Positions 1 through 11,000 of a DNA stretch of 64,000 nt are shown here, piece after piece (within the stretch, counting starts at the first letter, position 1; each line of letters starts with the position of its first letter). Location: the NCBI GenBank assembly GCA_014323545.1, contig CP058647.1, forward strand, positions 2,458,001 through 2,522,000. Reading direction: 5' to 3'. This stretch comes from Hyphobacterium sp. CCMP332. GTDB taxonomy: Bacteria > Bacteroidota > Bacteroidia > Cytophagales > CCMP332. The notes under the pieces were generated by a model. That model was not told the origin of the DNA. It made no database searches and was given only the letters and a program-made list of their open reading frames with translations. The position numbers and the translations under genes are program-made.

Positions 1-708
1 CAGCATATCGGAACTGTATCTGCCAAGGATCCGGGTATTTTTGTAGATTCAATTTCCAATCCGTTTTTAAAATCATACAGATACAAGATATCCGTTGTAG
101 ATACCTGTGGAATTGAATCAGCACTTTCAGGTCATCACAAAACAATTCATCTGGTGCAAAGCATTGCCTTAGCCAGTAATACAGTCAATCTGTTATGGGA
201 TGCTTACGAGGGATTTTCTTATAGCACATTTTATATTTACCGAAATTCAGATTCACTGGGTTGGGAATTATTGGATTCCGTAGCCTCTAATTCATTTAGT
301 TATACAGATACACCTCCATTTTCAATAACTGATCCAAATCTATTCTATTCAATTGTGATAAATTCACCACAAGATTGTGACCCAAATAAAGATTCGGATT
401 ATACCAAAACAAGATCAAATCCATCATCTGCAATTTATAGCCCACCTTTTGCTTCTTTAAATGATAATTCATTTTTAACACCCAAATTGGAAGTATTTCC
501 GGTTCCGGCGAAGCACAAAGTCTTTCTAAGAAGCAATAACGCTATAGTGGGTCTGAAATATTCAATACTGACCATAAACGGGCTTGTTCTCAGAAGCTCA
601 GAATACAGTTCAAATGGAATTGAAATTGGAGACCTTTCTGATGGAATTTATATTTTAAAACTTGAGGGTAAAAACAGGCTTCAGAACATCAGATTCATCA
701 AAAATTAA
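1..708 (+). CDS. C-terminal part of a T9SS-secreted repeat protein (5' end outside window)
   Basis: The reading frame is open from base 1, so this is the last 235 residues of a longer protein. What is visible is part of two fibronectin-III-like modules (residues 1-165, with the phrases YRYKISVVDTCG and FYIYRNSDSLGWE), then a type A T9SS sorting domain (about 166-235: a VFPVPAKHKVFL strand, then SDGIYILKLEG and a basic end). Such domains direct export through the outer membrane and are removed at the surface. The last 230 residues closely match the ends of the next two genes, most strongly the third (shared CDPNKDSDYTKTRSNPSS). This is therefore the first of three tandem paralogues. Substrate or ligand cannot be told. 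The 108 bp before the next gene show no clear terminator. Confidence 0.85.
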   Translation, partial: QHIGTVSAKDPGIFVDSISNPFLKSYRYKISVVDTCGIESALSGHHKTIHLVQSIALASNTVNLLWDAYEGFSYSTFYIYRNSDSLGWELLDSVASNSFSYTDTPPFSITDPNLFYSIVINSPQDCDPNKDSDYTKTRSNPSSAIYSPPFASLNDNSFLTPKLEVFPVPAKHKVFLRSNNAIVGLKYSILTINGLVLRSSEYSSNGIEIGDLSDGIYILKLEGKNRLQNIRFIKN

Positions 709-816
709 ATGAGGAATAGCTTGCAAGTAGTTCTATAATAGACAATTAGACTTGTAGAAATCTATATATTTCAATAACTTAAAGGGATAAGATTATTTGA
801 ATAACCCCTCTTTATT

Positions 817-3800
817 ATGTCTCACCCTAAGAAGTTCTCCCTTTTATTTGTCCTTTGCTTTTTTCTATTCAATGGAGCTGTAAAAGCACAGAGCCTTAAG
901 TGGGCCAAATCTATGGGAGGGTCATTTAACGATGATGGTCTCTCTATTTTTGTTGATGGGGCAGGTAATGTCTATACCACCGGGTTTTACTGGGGTTCTG
1001 CAGACTTTGATCCGGGTCCGGGACTCTTCATCCTCACGTCTGTAGGGGGGCAGGATATATTCGTACAAAAACTGGACTCATCTGGTAATTTCTTATGGGC
1101 AAAATCCTTTGGTGGGACTTCAACGGATGAAGGATTGTCTATAGCGGTTGATGCATCGGGTAATGTCTATACTACCGGGTTTTTCCGTGGAACCGCAGAC
1201 TTTGATCCAGGTCCGGGAATCTTCAACCTTTCTTCCGCAGGAGATGATGATATTTTTATTTTAAAATTAGATGCTTCGGGTAATTTCCTTTGGGCTAAAT
1301 CCATCGGAGATTTTAGGTTCGATGCTGGTAACTCAATCACTGTCGATGCCGCCGGCAATGTGTATACCACAGGGTCATTTGAAAGGACAGTAGATTTTGA
1401 CCCGGGGCCCGGCATCACCAATCTTACCTCCAACGGAAATCCTTCTGATATTTTTGTTCTGAAACTGGATGCCTCAGGTAATTTCCTATGGGCCAAAGCC
1501 TTTGGAGGGACTGATTATGATGATGGCCGTTCTATCAAAGTAGATGCCTCCGGTAATGTCATTTCCATCGGAGAATATGAGGGAACGGTGGATTTTGATC
1601 CTGGTCCGGGTACATTTAACCTTACTTCTGTCGGAGATAAAGATATTTTTATACTGAATCTGGATTCTTCAGGGAACTTCAATTGGGCTAAATCTATTGG
1701 AGGGGCATCAGAAGAAAGGCGCAGTTCAATAAGTTTGGATATAGCCGGAAATATATATGCTACAGGAATTTTTACGGGAGTGGCAGATTTTAATCCGGGT
1801 GCTGGAATTTTCAACCTAACACCATCTGGGAATGAGGATGCCTTTGTCCTAAAGCTGAATGCCTCGGGCAATTTCCAATGGGCGAGATCAGTAGGTGGAC
1901 CCCAATTTGATGAAGGTAATTCCATCGATGTAGACGCTTCCGGAAATGTCTATACTGCGGGTTTTGCTGCGGGAACGGTGGATCTTGACCCGGGTCCTGG
2001 AATCCTCAATGTATCAGGGGGCTATGTACAGATTCTGGGTAACTCCGGCAACTTCATTTGGGCTGCAGGAATGGGTAGTAATTGCTATTCAGTCAAGGCT
2101 GGAACTTCTGGAAATTTTTATACCACAGGAAATTTTACTGGGACAAGAGATTTCAACCCTGGTCCGGGAACCTCCAATCTGACTTCAGCAGGGGGTAGAG
2201 ATATTTATGTGCTGAAATTAGGACCCTGTGTTCAAACTTCATCGGTGGAAACTATATCAAGCTGCAACAGCTACACATGGCAGGCAAACGGACAGACCTA
2301 TTCTGGTAGTGGAAGTTATAACTATACACTCACCAACGCAGCAGGCTGCGACTCAGTACTTACGCTAAATTTAACTATAAATAATTCAACATTTGCTACA
2401 ATTTCTGAAAGTGCGTGCTCTAGCTATTTATCACCTGCAGGAAATACATATTCCACTTCTGGTACATATATTGATACAATTCCTAATACAGCGGGATGTG
2501 ACAGCATTATCACCATTAACCTCAGCATACAAAACTCATCAAGTACAATATTCCCTGTAGTCTGCGATTCTTATTTATCTCCTTCAGGATTGACTTATTC
2601 TTCATCGGGTGTTTATTCAGATACTATTCTTAATTCAGTTGGATGCGATTCTGTTATCACGATTAACCTAACAATTAATTCAAGTAGTGGAGATAGCATT
2701 AATCCGACGGCTTGCACTTCGTATTTATCCCCGGCTGGAAATACTTATACTGCTTCCGGATTATATTATGATACTTTGTTCAATTCTTTTGGTTGCGACA
2801 GTATTATTACAATTAATCTCAGTATCGTTCAACCAACGACTAGTTCAATTTCTCCTTCGGCATGCCAGAGCTATTTGTCCCCCGGAGGCAATACTTATTC
2901 TTCCAGCGGGACATATACAGATACAGTACTTAATTCATCTGGTTGCGATAGTATCATTACAATAAATCTGACCATCAATTCACTTCCTTCTTTCATGACG
3001 ATAAACGTCATCGACCTGGAATGTTACGGAGATAATGACGGAGAAGCACTATTAATTCCAACTGCGGGCCCAGCACCTTATTCTTATTATTGGTCAGGTC
3101 CAACGGTGGAAAATGGCCCATTTCAACAAAATCTGCACGCCGGAACCTACTATGTACAAATGACCGATGCTAATGGATGCATCTATACAGATTCAGTTGT
3201 TATTAACAGCCCACCGGAAATTGTTCGATCCTTTAATATCTTTTCTCCAACCTGTGGTAATTACAACGGAGCAATTGACCTGACGGCGAGTGGTGGTCTG
3301 GGAAGCTTGAGCTATCAATGGAACACCGGAGCTACTACAGAAGATATTAATTCCATAAATGCCAATTTTTATACCGTTTCAATTACCGATTCCATTGGTT
3401 GTGTAGCTATTGAAGGTATTCCCGTTAGTTCTCAGGGTGGACCTTCTTTGAGTATTAATAATATTATTTCTGTTTCATGTTATGGCTTGAGCGATGGAGC
3501 TATTGATGTCGACATTTCGGGCATTTACCAGGTGTCTATATGGGCAAATGGAGGCACATCTGAAGACTTATCTAATATTCAGGCAGGACCTTACCATTTG
3601 ATAGTTGCTGATACTCTTTCGGGTTGCGTTTCAGTACTTAATGCATTTGTACCTCAGCCCGATCCAATTTATCTGGATGTAATTACAACTACAAGTATTT
3701 GCAATGATTCAACGGGAACAGCAACACTCAATATGCTTGGCGGAAATGGGGGAGGTACTATTACCTGGTCAAATGGAAGTTCAGGAAATACGGTGAATGC

Positions 3801-4938
3801 TCTCGCCGCAGGAGTATATTCAGTCAATTACAGTGATAGTAAGGGATGCTCTGATATGAGTAATTTTGCCATTTCAGATGCTGGAGCGCCATTGATATTC
3901 CTTGATAGCATAATTAATGTACCATGTGGTGGAAGTACGGGCGAAATTCAGCTGACAACAACTGGAAATGTTGCACAAAATGTCTATTCGTGGAGTAATG
4001 GTTTGGGAACTGAAGATCTTACAGGTGCAGGTCCCGGAACATATATCTTAAATGTCACCGATCCAGTTGGGTGTCAGTCATTCTTTGTAGATGATATTGA
4101 AAGAATTCCTGCTGGAGTTCCAAAATACTGTCATACTATGTTTGACAGCATAAGCCAGAATAATATTGTTCTCTGGGACGTGCCGGTTAATTTATCCCGA
4201 CTTGATCATTATTCAATTTGGAAAGAAAGTTCTCAAGCAGGGTTTTATCAGAAAATGGGTGAGACTAATAATCTTTCGGCAGGAATATATTACGATACTT
4301 TAACCAATCCTGATGCTTCATATGCACGCTATAAGGTAAGTGTAGTTGATTCTTGTGGATTAGAAACCGTGCTTTCTGCACATAAAAAAACAGTTCATCT
4401 AACACAGAATTTTGGAGTCATTCCTAATACAATAAATCTCAATTGGGACAATTATGAGGGATATCCCCTAAATACATGGTTCATATATAGAAACTCACAG
4501 GCTCAGGGATGGGAAATAATTGATTCTGTTCCGTCAAATTCATTTTCCTATACTGATCAACCACCTTTTCAGTTATCTGATCCGGAGTTGTATTATGTAA
4601 TCAAGGCGGGACTTCCATTGACCTGTAATCAGAATTACCACATGGTAAGATCGAATAATTCAAATAGCAGCAATGTTATGATTAATCTTGACCATACCCC
4701 AACGGATCAAATACTACAGATTTATCCTAATCCTACCAGGGATGAAATTTATTTGAAATCGAATCATAAAGGGCCTTATAATCTTGAGATTTATAATTTG
4801 CAGGGAAATCTAATTCTCTCTAAACAGGATTTACATGAAATGGAAAACTTGTCAATATCCAATCTTCCTTCAGGAAGTTATTTTATCAAAATTGAGTCCG
4901 AGAAAAATAAATGGATAAAAAAACTAATAAAACATTAA
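817..4938 (+). CDS. T9SS-secreted protein: seven-repeat propeller, five Cys-pair modules, SprB-like repeats
   Basis: A 1373-residue exported protein. Residues 1-25 are a signal peptide ending AVKAQ. Residues 27-468 hold seven ~65-residue repeats (WAKSxGG, then VDASGNVYTTG, then DFDPGPG, then KLDASGN), which suggests a seven-bladed beta-propeller of SBBP type. Residues 469-721 hold five ~49-residue modules with a Cys near each end (CxSYLSPAGNTYS to GCDSIITINL), probably disulphide-closed Ig-like units. Residues 722-1097 hold about five SprB-like repeats (CYGxxDG to AGTYxVxxTDxxGC). Two FN3-like modules follow (about 1098-1280), then a type A T9SS sorting domain (about 1298-1373, IYPNPTRDEIYL). 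SprB repeats are known from the gliding adhesin of Flavobacterium, so adhesion is likely, but the ligand is unknown. The ATG is chosen because the signal peptide follows it directly. It belongs to a three-gene paralogous array. Confidence 0.88.
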   Translation: MSHPKKFSLLFVLCFFLFNGAVKAQSLKWAKSMGGSFNDDGLSIFVDGAGNVYTTGFYWGSADFDPGPGLFILTSVGGQDIFVQKLDSSGNFLWAKSFGGTSTDEGLSIAVDASGNVYTTGFFRGTADFDPGPGIFNLSSAGDDDIFILKLDASGNFLWAKSIGDFRFDAGNSITVDAAGNVYTTGSFERTVDFDPGPGITNLTSNGNPSDIFVLKLDASGNFLWAKAFGGTDYDDGRSIKVDASGNVISIGEYEGTVDFDPGPGTFNLTSVGDKDIFILNLDSSGNFNWAKSIGGASEERRSSISLDIAGNIYATGIFTGVADFNPGAGIFNLTPSGNEDAFVLKLNASGNFQWARSVGGPQFDEGNSIDVDASGNVYTAGFAAGTVDLDPGPGILNVSGGYVQILGNSGNFIWAAGMGSNCYSVKAGTSGNFYTTGNFTGTRDFNPGPGTSNLTSAGGRDIYVLKLGPCVQTSSVETISSCNSYTWQANGQTYSGSGSYNYTLTNAAGCDSVLTLNLTINNSTFATISESACSSYLSPAGNTYSTSGTYIDTIPNTAGCDSIITINLSIQNSSSTIFPVVCDSYLSPSGLTYSSSGVYSDTILNSVGCDSVITINLTINSSSGDSINPTACTSYLSPAGNTYTASGLYYDTLFNSFGCDSIITINLSIVQPTTSSISPSACQSYLSPGGNTYSSSGTYTDTVLNSSGCDSIITINLTINSLPSFMTINVIDLECYGDNDGEALLIPTAGPAPYSYYWSGPTVENGPFQQNLHAGTYYVQMTDANGCIYTDSVVINSPPEIVRSFNIFSPTCGNYNGAIDLTASGGLGSLSYQWNTGATTEDINSINANFYTVSITDSIGCVAIEGIPVSSQGGPSLSINNIISVSCYGLSDGAIDVDISGIYQVSIWANGGTSEDLSNIQAGPYHLIVADTLSGCVSVLNAFVPQPDPIYLDVITTTSICNDSTGTATLNMLGGNGGGTITWSNGSSGNTVNALAAGVYSVNYSDSKGCSDMSNFAISDAGAPLIFLDSIINVPCGGSTGEIQLTTTGNVAQNVYSWSNGLGTEDLTGAGPGTYILNVTDPVGCQSFFVDDIERIPAGVPKYCHTMFDSISQNNIVLWDVPVNLSRLDHYSIWKESSQAGFYQKMGETNNLSAGIYYDTLTNPDASYARYKVSVVDSCGLETVLSAHKKTVHLTQNFGVIPNTINLNWDNYEGYPLNTWFIYRNSQAQGWEIIDSVPSNSFSYTDQPPFQLSDPELYYVIKAGLPLTCNQNYHMVRSNNSNSSNVMINLDHTPTDQILQIYPNPTRDEIYLKSNHKGPYNLEIYNLQGNLILSKQDLHEMENLSISNLPSGSYFIKIESEKNKWIKKLIKH

Positions 4939-4987
4939 GATAATTAACTTGGAATATATTTTACATGGAATTGAACTCAATTACCAA

Positions 4988-7897
4988 ATGAAACTTTACA
5001 TACGTACTTTCTTTCTCCTCTTTATATTCCTAAGCTTAAATCATACCAATTCGCAAGCGCAATGTGGGTTGCTTTCAGGATCCACAACTGAGAATTTTAC
5101 TACGAACGGAGTTTGTGGCCCGGTTACGGCAAACTGGACCTTAACATATGATTTTATTTCACCGGTAGATCCTAGTAAAGTTTATATTCAGTTTACATGG
5201 AATGATCCTGCAAATACAGTCAACATATTAGCGACAACAGCCAATGGCTCAAACACTCAATTTACGGGCAGCGATAATTTTTCTTATCCTGTAGGCATGA
5301 ATTGTGATTATAGTCCAAATGCGGTATTACTTTATGACCTTGCCGGAGACGGGCCTGGTGCGGGAGATATTTGCAGCTCTTCAATCATTAACAAAACCGT
5401 AGCTTCATGGGCTGATGATAATTCGTTTACGGGAACTGTAGCTGTAAGTCCTGCAAATTATGAAGTCTGCTCTAATCAGAATATAAATGGATTTCAATTT
5501 CAGGATAATTCAACACCAAACTGCAATGCAATTGTTTCACCCGCATCTCCAAATGAATTAACTAGATGGATTCAATTTGTATACGGTACCGGTTCCGGTC
5601 CTTATATTCCTTCTCTTACTTTGGATACCGGTGGAGGAACTGTGCAAATCACGGATGGCAATGGCTCTTTGTTAAACACTTTTTATGGTCCTGTAATTGA
5701 AATATTAGTCCCTGTCACCCAGGCACAATTAAATGAATTGAGTTATCCCATTTCATTTCCGTCAGGAGCAAATGGAGGAGATGAATTTGAAATCACACTT
5801 AGGAACTGGAATATCTGCAATGCTTATGATTCACTTCCTTTTGACGGAGTGCCACCTATCGACCCGGTTAACGGCGATAATCCTTCAGTAACAGCTACTG
5901 CCTCAATAGTAATTAATTCCACTCCGGGATTTCAAGTCAGCAATGTAAATTCCCCTTCATGTAGCGGGTTTAATGACGGACAAGCATTTTTAGCACCGAC
6001 CGCCGGATTGCCTCCTTTCAGTTATTTTTGGACAGGGCCACAAAATGAAACAGGTCCCGTACAGCAAAACCTTATTGCCGGAACCTATTATGTGACAATG
6101 ATTGATGGAAATGGTTGCACTAAATTAGATTCTCTAATTATTTCACCAGCTCCGGCGATCACAAGTTCATTTAATGTTACAGATGCTAATTGCAATGCCT
6201 TTGATGGAGTCATTGATCTCACAGCAGGCGGAGGGACGGGGACACTGGAGTTTTTATGGAACAATGGTGAAATAACAGAGGATATAGACAGCCTGATTTC
6301 CGGTTTATATGTAGTCACTATTACTGACCAAAACGATTGTGAGCATATTGCTTCGGCGATCGTTAATTCAATTGGGGGGCCAAATCTAATTTTAGATAGT
6401 ATAAATAATGTGACTTGCAATGGGGGTAGCGATGGTGACATTTTCGCTTCATTAAGCGGCACCTATCAAATAGCAGTATGGTCTAATGGATTTACCACAG
6501 ATGATATTTCCGGTTTACAGGCAGGCCCCTATCAATTGACAGCAATAGATACCCTATCCGGTTGCAATTCACTTTTGAATGTTAATATATCTGAACCGCT
6601 TCCATTGCAGCTGAACATCAGTGTTGGAAATGCAAATTGCAATGCAAGTGATGGACAGGCTTTGGTAAATGTGACAGGAGGAAATGGTGGTTATCTTTAT
6701 AATTGGAGTACCGGTGGAACAAGTAATGCGATTTCAAACCTCTCTGCCGGTTCCTATTCGCTATCCGTTACAGACGGAAAAGGCTGTACAAAATCCAAAA
6801 ATTTCACTGTTTCTGAAATAGGTGCTCCTCAAATCATTCTCGATTCAATTGTAAATCCGGATTGCGGTGCGAATTTGGGTTCAATATTTATTAGTGCCAC
6901 AGGTGATACTACCGGGTATACTTATAATTGGTCAAATGGCTCTACTAATGAAGATTTGGTTTCTGTGCCACTTGGCAACTATGATTTGATAGTTACAGCA
7001 CCCAATACCTGCAAGGCTTTTTATAATGCGAGCATTCAAAGTAAAATTCCTCCGACACCTCAAATTTGTTTGGTTACTGTGGATAGTGCGACAGGTTCAA
7101 ATCAGGTAGTTTGGGAGCGGGGATCCAATAAAGATAGATTTGATTTTTACAAAATATGGAGAGAAAGCACTTCCGCGGGAGTTTATCAGCTTATTGGAAC
7201 AGTTCCGGCAGATAGCATTGGTTTATTTACAGATTCTGTATCAAACCCATTGATTAAAGCTTATAGGTATAAATTATCTGTGGTGGACACCTGCGGAAAT
7301 GAATCAAATAGATCCTTAGCTCATAAAACAATACACCTGCTTCAAAGCTTTGGCGTACAAGCCAATTCAATTAATTTGAATTGGGATAATTATCAAGGAT
7401 TTTCGTATTCGACTTTCTTTATTTATCGAAATTCTCAGGCAAGGGGCTGGGAAGCGATTGATTCACTTGCAGTAGGATTAGGAAACAGATATACAGATAT
7501 ACCTCCCTTTCCAAGAACTGATCCTGAATTGTTTTATGCCATTTTAGTCAATAATCCTGATAGTTGCGACCCAAATAAGGATTCGGACTATACTAAAACC
7601 AGATCTAATCCTTCATCCGGAATATATTCACCTCCTTTAATTAGTAATATCAATAATGAATATTTAAATAGATCTGTAATATACCCTAACCCGGTTGATA
7701 ACACTTTGTTTATTAAGAATTTGCAAATAAATGAGAATTATTATCTGGAAATAATAAGTATTCAGGGAAAACCTATCTTTCAATCAACTATTAATTGCAA
7801 TGAAGGGATTGATGTTTCAGAATTAAATACCGGTGTTTATTTTTTAATTATTCGATCCAATAGTTCTACTCAAATCACTAAGTTCACAAAGCACTAA
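4988..7897 (+). CDS. T9SS-secreted protein with SprB-like repeats
   Basis: The ATG at 4988 is preferred over an in-frame TTG at 4949 because it places the signal peptide (MKLYIRTFFLLFIFLSL to SQAQ) at the N-terminus. The protein is then 969 residues. Residues 25-315 are a unique beta-rich, Cys-containing region that I do not recognise. Residues about 318-683 are five SprB-like repeats (SCSGFNDGQAFL, AGTYYVTMIDGNGC). Two FN3-like modules follow (about 690-870), then a type A T9SS sorting domain (about 895-969, VIYPNPVDNTLFI). From the SprB repeats to the end it is collinear with the upstream gene, while the N-terminal modules are unrelated, so the array has exchanged N-terminal modules. The gene starts 49 bp after its neighbour and may be co-transcribed with it. 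Role inferred: surface or secreted adhesin. Confidence 0.87.
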   Translation: MKLYIRTFFLLFIFLSLNHTNSQAQCGLLSGSTTENFTTNGVCGPVTANWTLTYDFISPVDPSKVYIQFTWNDPANTVNILATTANGSNTQFTGSDNFSYPVGMNCDYSPNAVLLYDLAGDGPGAGDICSSSIINKTVASWADDNSFTGTVAVSPANYEVCSNQNINGFQFQDNSTPNCNAIVSPASPNELTRWIQFVYGTGSGPYIPSLTLDTGGGTVQITDGNGSLLNTFYGPVIEILVPVTQAQLNELSYPISFPSGANGGDEFEITLRNWNICNAYDSLPFDGVPPIDPVNGDNPSVTATASIVINSTPGFQVSNVNSPSCSGFNDGQAFLAPTAGLPPFSYFWTGPQNETGPVQQNLIAGTYYVTMIDGNGCTKLDSLIISPAPAITSSFNVTDANCNAFDGVIDLTAGGGTGTLEFLWNNGEITEDIDSLISGLYVVTITDQNDCEHIASAIVNSIGGPNLILDSINNVTCNGGSDGDIFASLSGTYQIAVWSNGFTTDDISGLQAGPYQLTAIDTLSGCNSLLNVNISEPLPLQLNISVGNANCNASDGQALVNVTGGNGGYLYNWSTGGTSNAISNLSAGSYSLSVTDGKGCTKSKNFTVSEIGAPQIILDSIVNPDCGANLGSIFISATGDTTGYTYNWSNGSTNEDLVSVPLGNYDLIVTAPNTCKAFYNASIQSKIPPTPQICLVTVDSATGSNQVVWERGSNKDRFDFYKIWRESTSAGVYQLIGTVPADSIGLFTDSVSNPLIKAYRYKLSVVDTCGNESNRSLAHKTIHLLQSFGVQANSINLNWDNYQGFSYSTFFIYRNSQARGWEAIDSLAVGLGNRYTDIPPFPRTDPELFYAILVNNPDSCDPNKDSDYTKTRSNPSSGIYSPPLISNINNEYLNRSVIYPNPVDNTLFIKNLQINENYYLEIISIQGKPIFQSTINCNEGIDVSELNTGVYFLIIRSNSSTQITKFTKH

Positions 7898-8078
7898 CTA
7901 TTAAAGTAATCACTGATTATTATCTAAAAGGTTAATCTGCCCATAGCAAGATATTACTTGTATTAATCTTTATGCCCTTATTTGTTTTTTGAAACAATGA
8001 ATTTCGATCATTCAAATTTAAATTTTACATTTATCAACTGTCAAACTGGCTATGGACCTAAAAGATTGACCATTTAAA

Positions 8079-11000
8079 ATGAGGTTTTTATTCTTTTTAA
8101 TATTGTTTGTTTGGAATTATTCTATGTTGGCTCAGCCCTTTCATAAATCGGGACGTTTGCCTCTTTATAATATTTCACCGGACGAATATCAACTTAAACA
8201 CCCTCAAAACCATTGCATATTAGTAGCTTCTGATGGTCTGGTATATGTCGGGAATAATGGAGGTTTATTGGTTTATAATGGAGTTGAATGGAGTAAAGTT
8301 TACAATCAAGAAAAAAAAATACTTGCTCTTGAAGAAAGCTCTGACAAAATAATTTTTGCTGGTGGCGAAAACGAACTGGGCTATATACAGGAAAATGCCA
8401 AAGGTGAAATGGAGTACAAATCCCTGCTTGATGAAATCCCCGATTCATTAAGAAGTTTTGGCCGAATGAATCTTATTAAAGCCTTAAATAATTCATTATT
8501 CATTATTTGTGAAAACCGAATTTTTGAATTCCAATCAAAAAAGTTAATCGCAGTAAGTAAGAAGTTAAATTTTGGTGGATGTTTTACTTTTCAAAATGAT
8601 TTATACATCAATGATATTGGGAAAGGACTTTTAAAATGGAATGATCAAGAATACATTGAATTCGATGGTGATTATGTATTTAGTAAAGGGTCAATCTTCA
8701 AAATTATTAATAATGCAATAGTTTCATTTGGCTCAAGTAGAGTTATAATATTTTCACTTCCAGAAAAAGGTAAAGCAGTACAAAAAGAAATTATAGACTA
8801 CGAATTTTCCAATTCGCCAATAAGTATAAAAGATGTTTTAGTCTACAATAACAATGTTTTATTTGGTACTGAAGATGAAGGACTTTTAATAATTGATGAA
8901 AACTTTCAACTGTTAAAGCGAATTAACTCTGCCAATTCAGAATTGCAAATTGACTTTATTAGGAAAATGTTTATCGATTCATCAAGTAATTTATGGCTTG
9001 CGCTGGATAAAGGCGTTTCTGTGATTGATCTCAATTCACCTTTTTCAATATACAAATCATCCGAAAACCTGAGAGGAATGGTCAATGATGTGATAAAATT
9101 TGAAAACTCAATATTTGTTGGTGGCTCACAAGGTCTTATTAAACTAGACATTCAATCAGAAAATAAATTTGTCACAGCTGTAGAAGTTACGGGAGAATGT
9201 TGGTCTTTGGAAGTAATAAATGATCTTAATGATAAGTTAAGTTTTGCAACTGATAATACAATTGAAATATTAAATGAAAGTGGATATGCTGATACCATTT
9301 TAGGGGCTCTTCCATGGGATATTGCTCATTCAAAATACAATAAAAATAGAATCTGGATTGGAAATGATGATGGGGTCATTACTTCAATATTAACCAATGG
9401 GAAATATGAAGAAGAGTTTAAAAACAACACAATTCAAAAACAGATTCGTAAAATCGTTACACTAAAAAATGGAGATGTTTGGCTCGGTGCAAGAGGAAAA
9501 GTTGCAGGAGTTTATTTTATAAATGAAACTAATCTTGATACCTCAATCATTTCAAATCCCAAATTTTATGACTCAACTTATGGGTTTCCAAATGTCCCTT
9601 ATGTTTTCCCTTTTTTGATTCATGATGAAGTATTTTTTGCCACAACAAGAGGTATTTTTGAATTTGATTCCATGTCAAATACTTTTAGCAAATCAGACAA
9701 ATTCAAACACCCATTTAATTTACAAGAGAGAAATATTTTAAATATGTATCCAGCAGGCAAGAATGCTGTTTGGCTCACATCAAAAGACAGAGATGCTGAA
9801 TCATTTCAAAATGGCATTTATAATTTTGAAACAGGAGAATGGGTATATAAACCGTATATGGATTTAAGCAGTGCAGTACAATTTTCTGCTTATTACGATT
9901 CTGTAAATCAAGAATTGTGGGTCGGGGGCTCAGAAGGATTATTCAGAATCAAGAATTTAAATCCTAAACCAATAAAATCTTATACAGCATTTATTAGTCA
10001 AGTCAAATATGACCCGGATTCCATATTGTTTGGTGGTCATGTATTTGAAGGGTTTATCAATAATACCTATAACTACAGTAAAAAACCCTTGCGTTTTTCA
10101 TTTAGCGCAAATAGCTACAAACGCAAAGATGATCTGAAATTCAAATATATGCTTGAGGGATTCGATGAAGTATGGACTGACTGGAGTGAAGAAGCTGAAG
10201 CCGTTTACACCAACCTACCGGGAGGTTCATATACCATGCGCGTAAAAGCAATTGATTTTTTTGAAAATGAAAGTGAAGAAGCCAGTTTTTCATTTACCAT
10301 TTTACCGCCCTGGTATCTAACTACCTGGGCCTATACGCTATATTTCTTTGGGTTTATTGGTTTTGTATATGCTGCGATTCGCGTTTCTACCATTAGCCTT
10401 CAGAGAGTTATTAAGGAAAACACAAAGGAAATTGTTGCACAAAAAGACGAAATTGAAGCAAAGAATACCGTTCTGGAGAGTCAAAAGGGTAGGATTGAAA
10501 AACAGAATTTAAATATTTTGGACAGTATTCGCTATGCAAAACGAATTCAGATGGCCACACTTCCTGCCGAAGATAAAATTCAAAAGTCCGTAGAAAATGC
10601 CTGGGTCATGTACAGGCCTAAAGATATTGTGAGTGGGGATTTTTACTGGCTGGAAAATTACAAGGATGAGAAAACTGAAAAAACACTAATTGCTGCTGTA
10701 GATTGTACAGGGCACGGTGTTCCCGGAGCTTTTATGAGTATTATTGGATACAATGGATTAAACAGGGTGGTTAGAGAATATCGCTTAAACAGGCCGAGCG
10801 AAGTACTCGATAGACTCAATGAAATTATCACTACCACTTTAAATCAACAAGGAGCTCAGCGAGAAGAAATTAAAGACGGTATGGACATGTCCTTATGCTC
10901 TCTCGATAGAAAAAATTTAAAATTGGAATATGCAGGTGCGCATAATTCACTGTATGTCATAAGAAAGGGAGAAGAAAAACTAATTGTCGATGGCGAAGCG

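Noticed and set aside
1167-1925. Minus-strand reading frames within the propeller gene
   Set aside because: Antisense shadows caused by the repeat composition; they contain only the reverse of the repeat codons.
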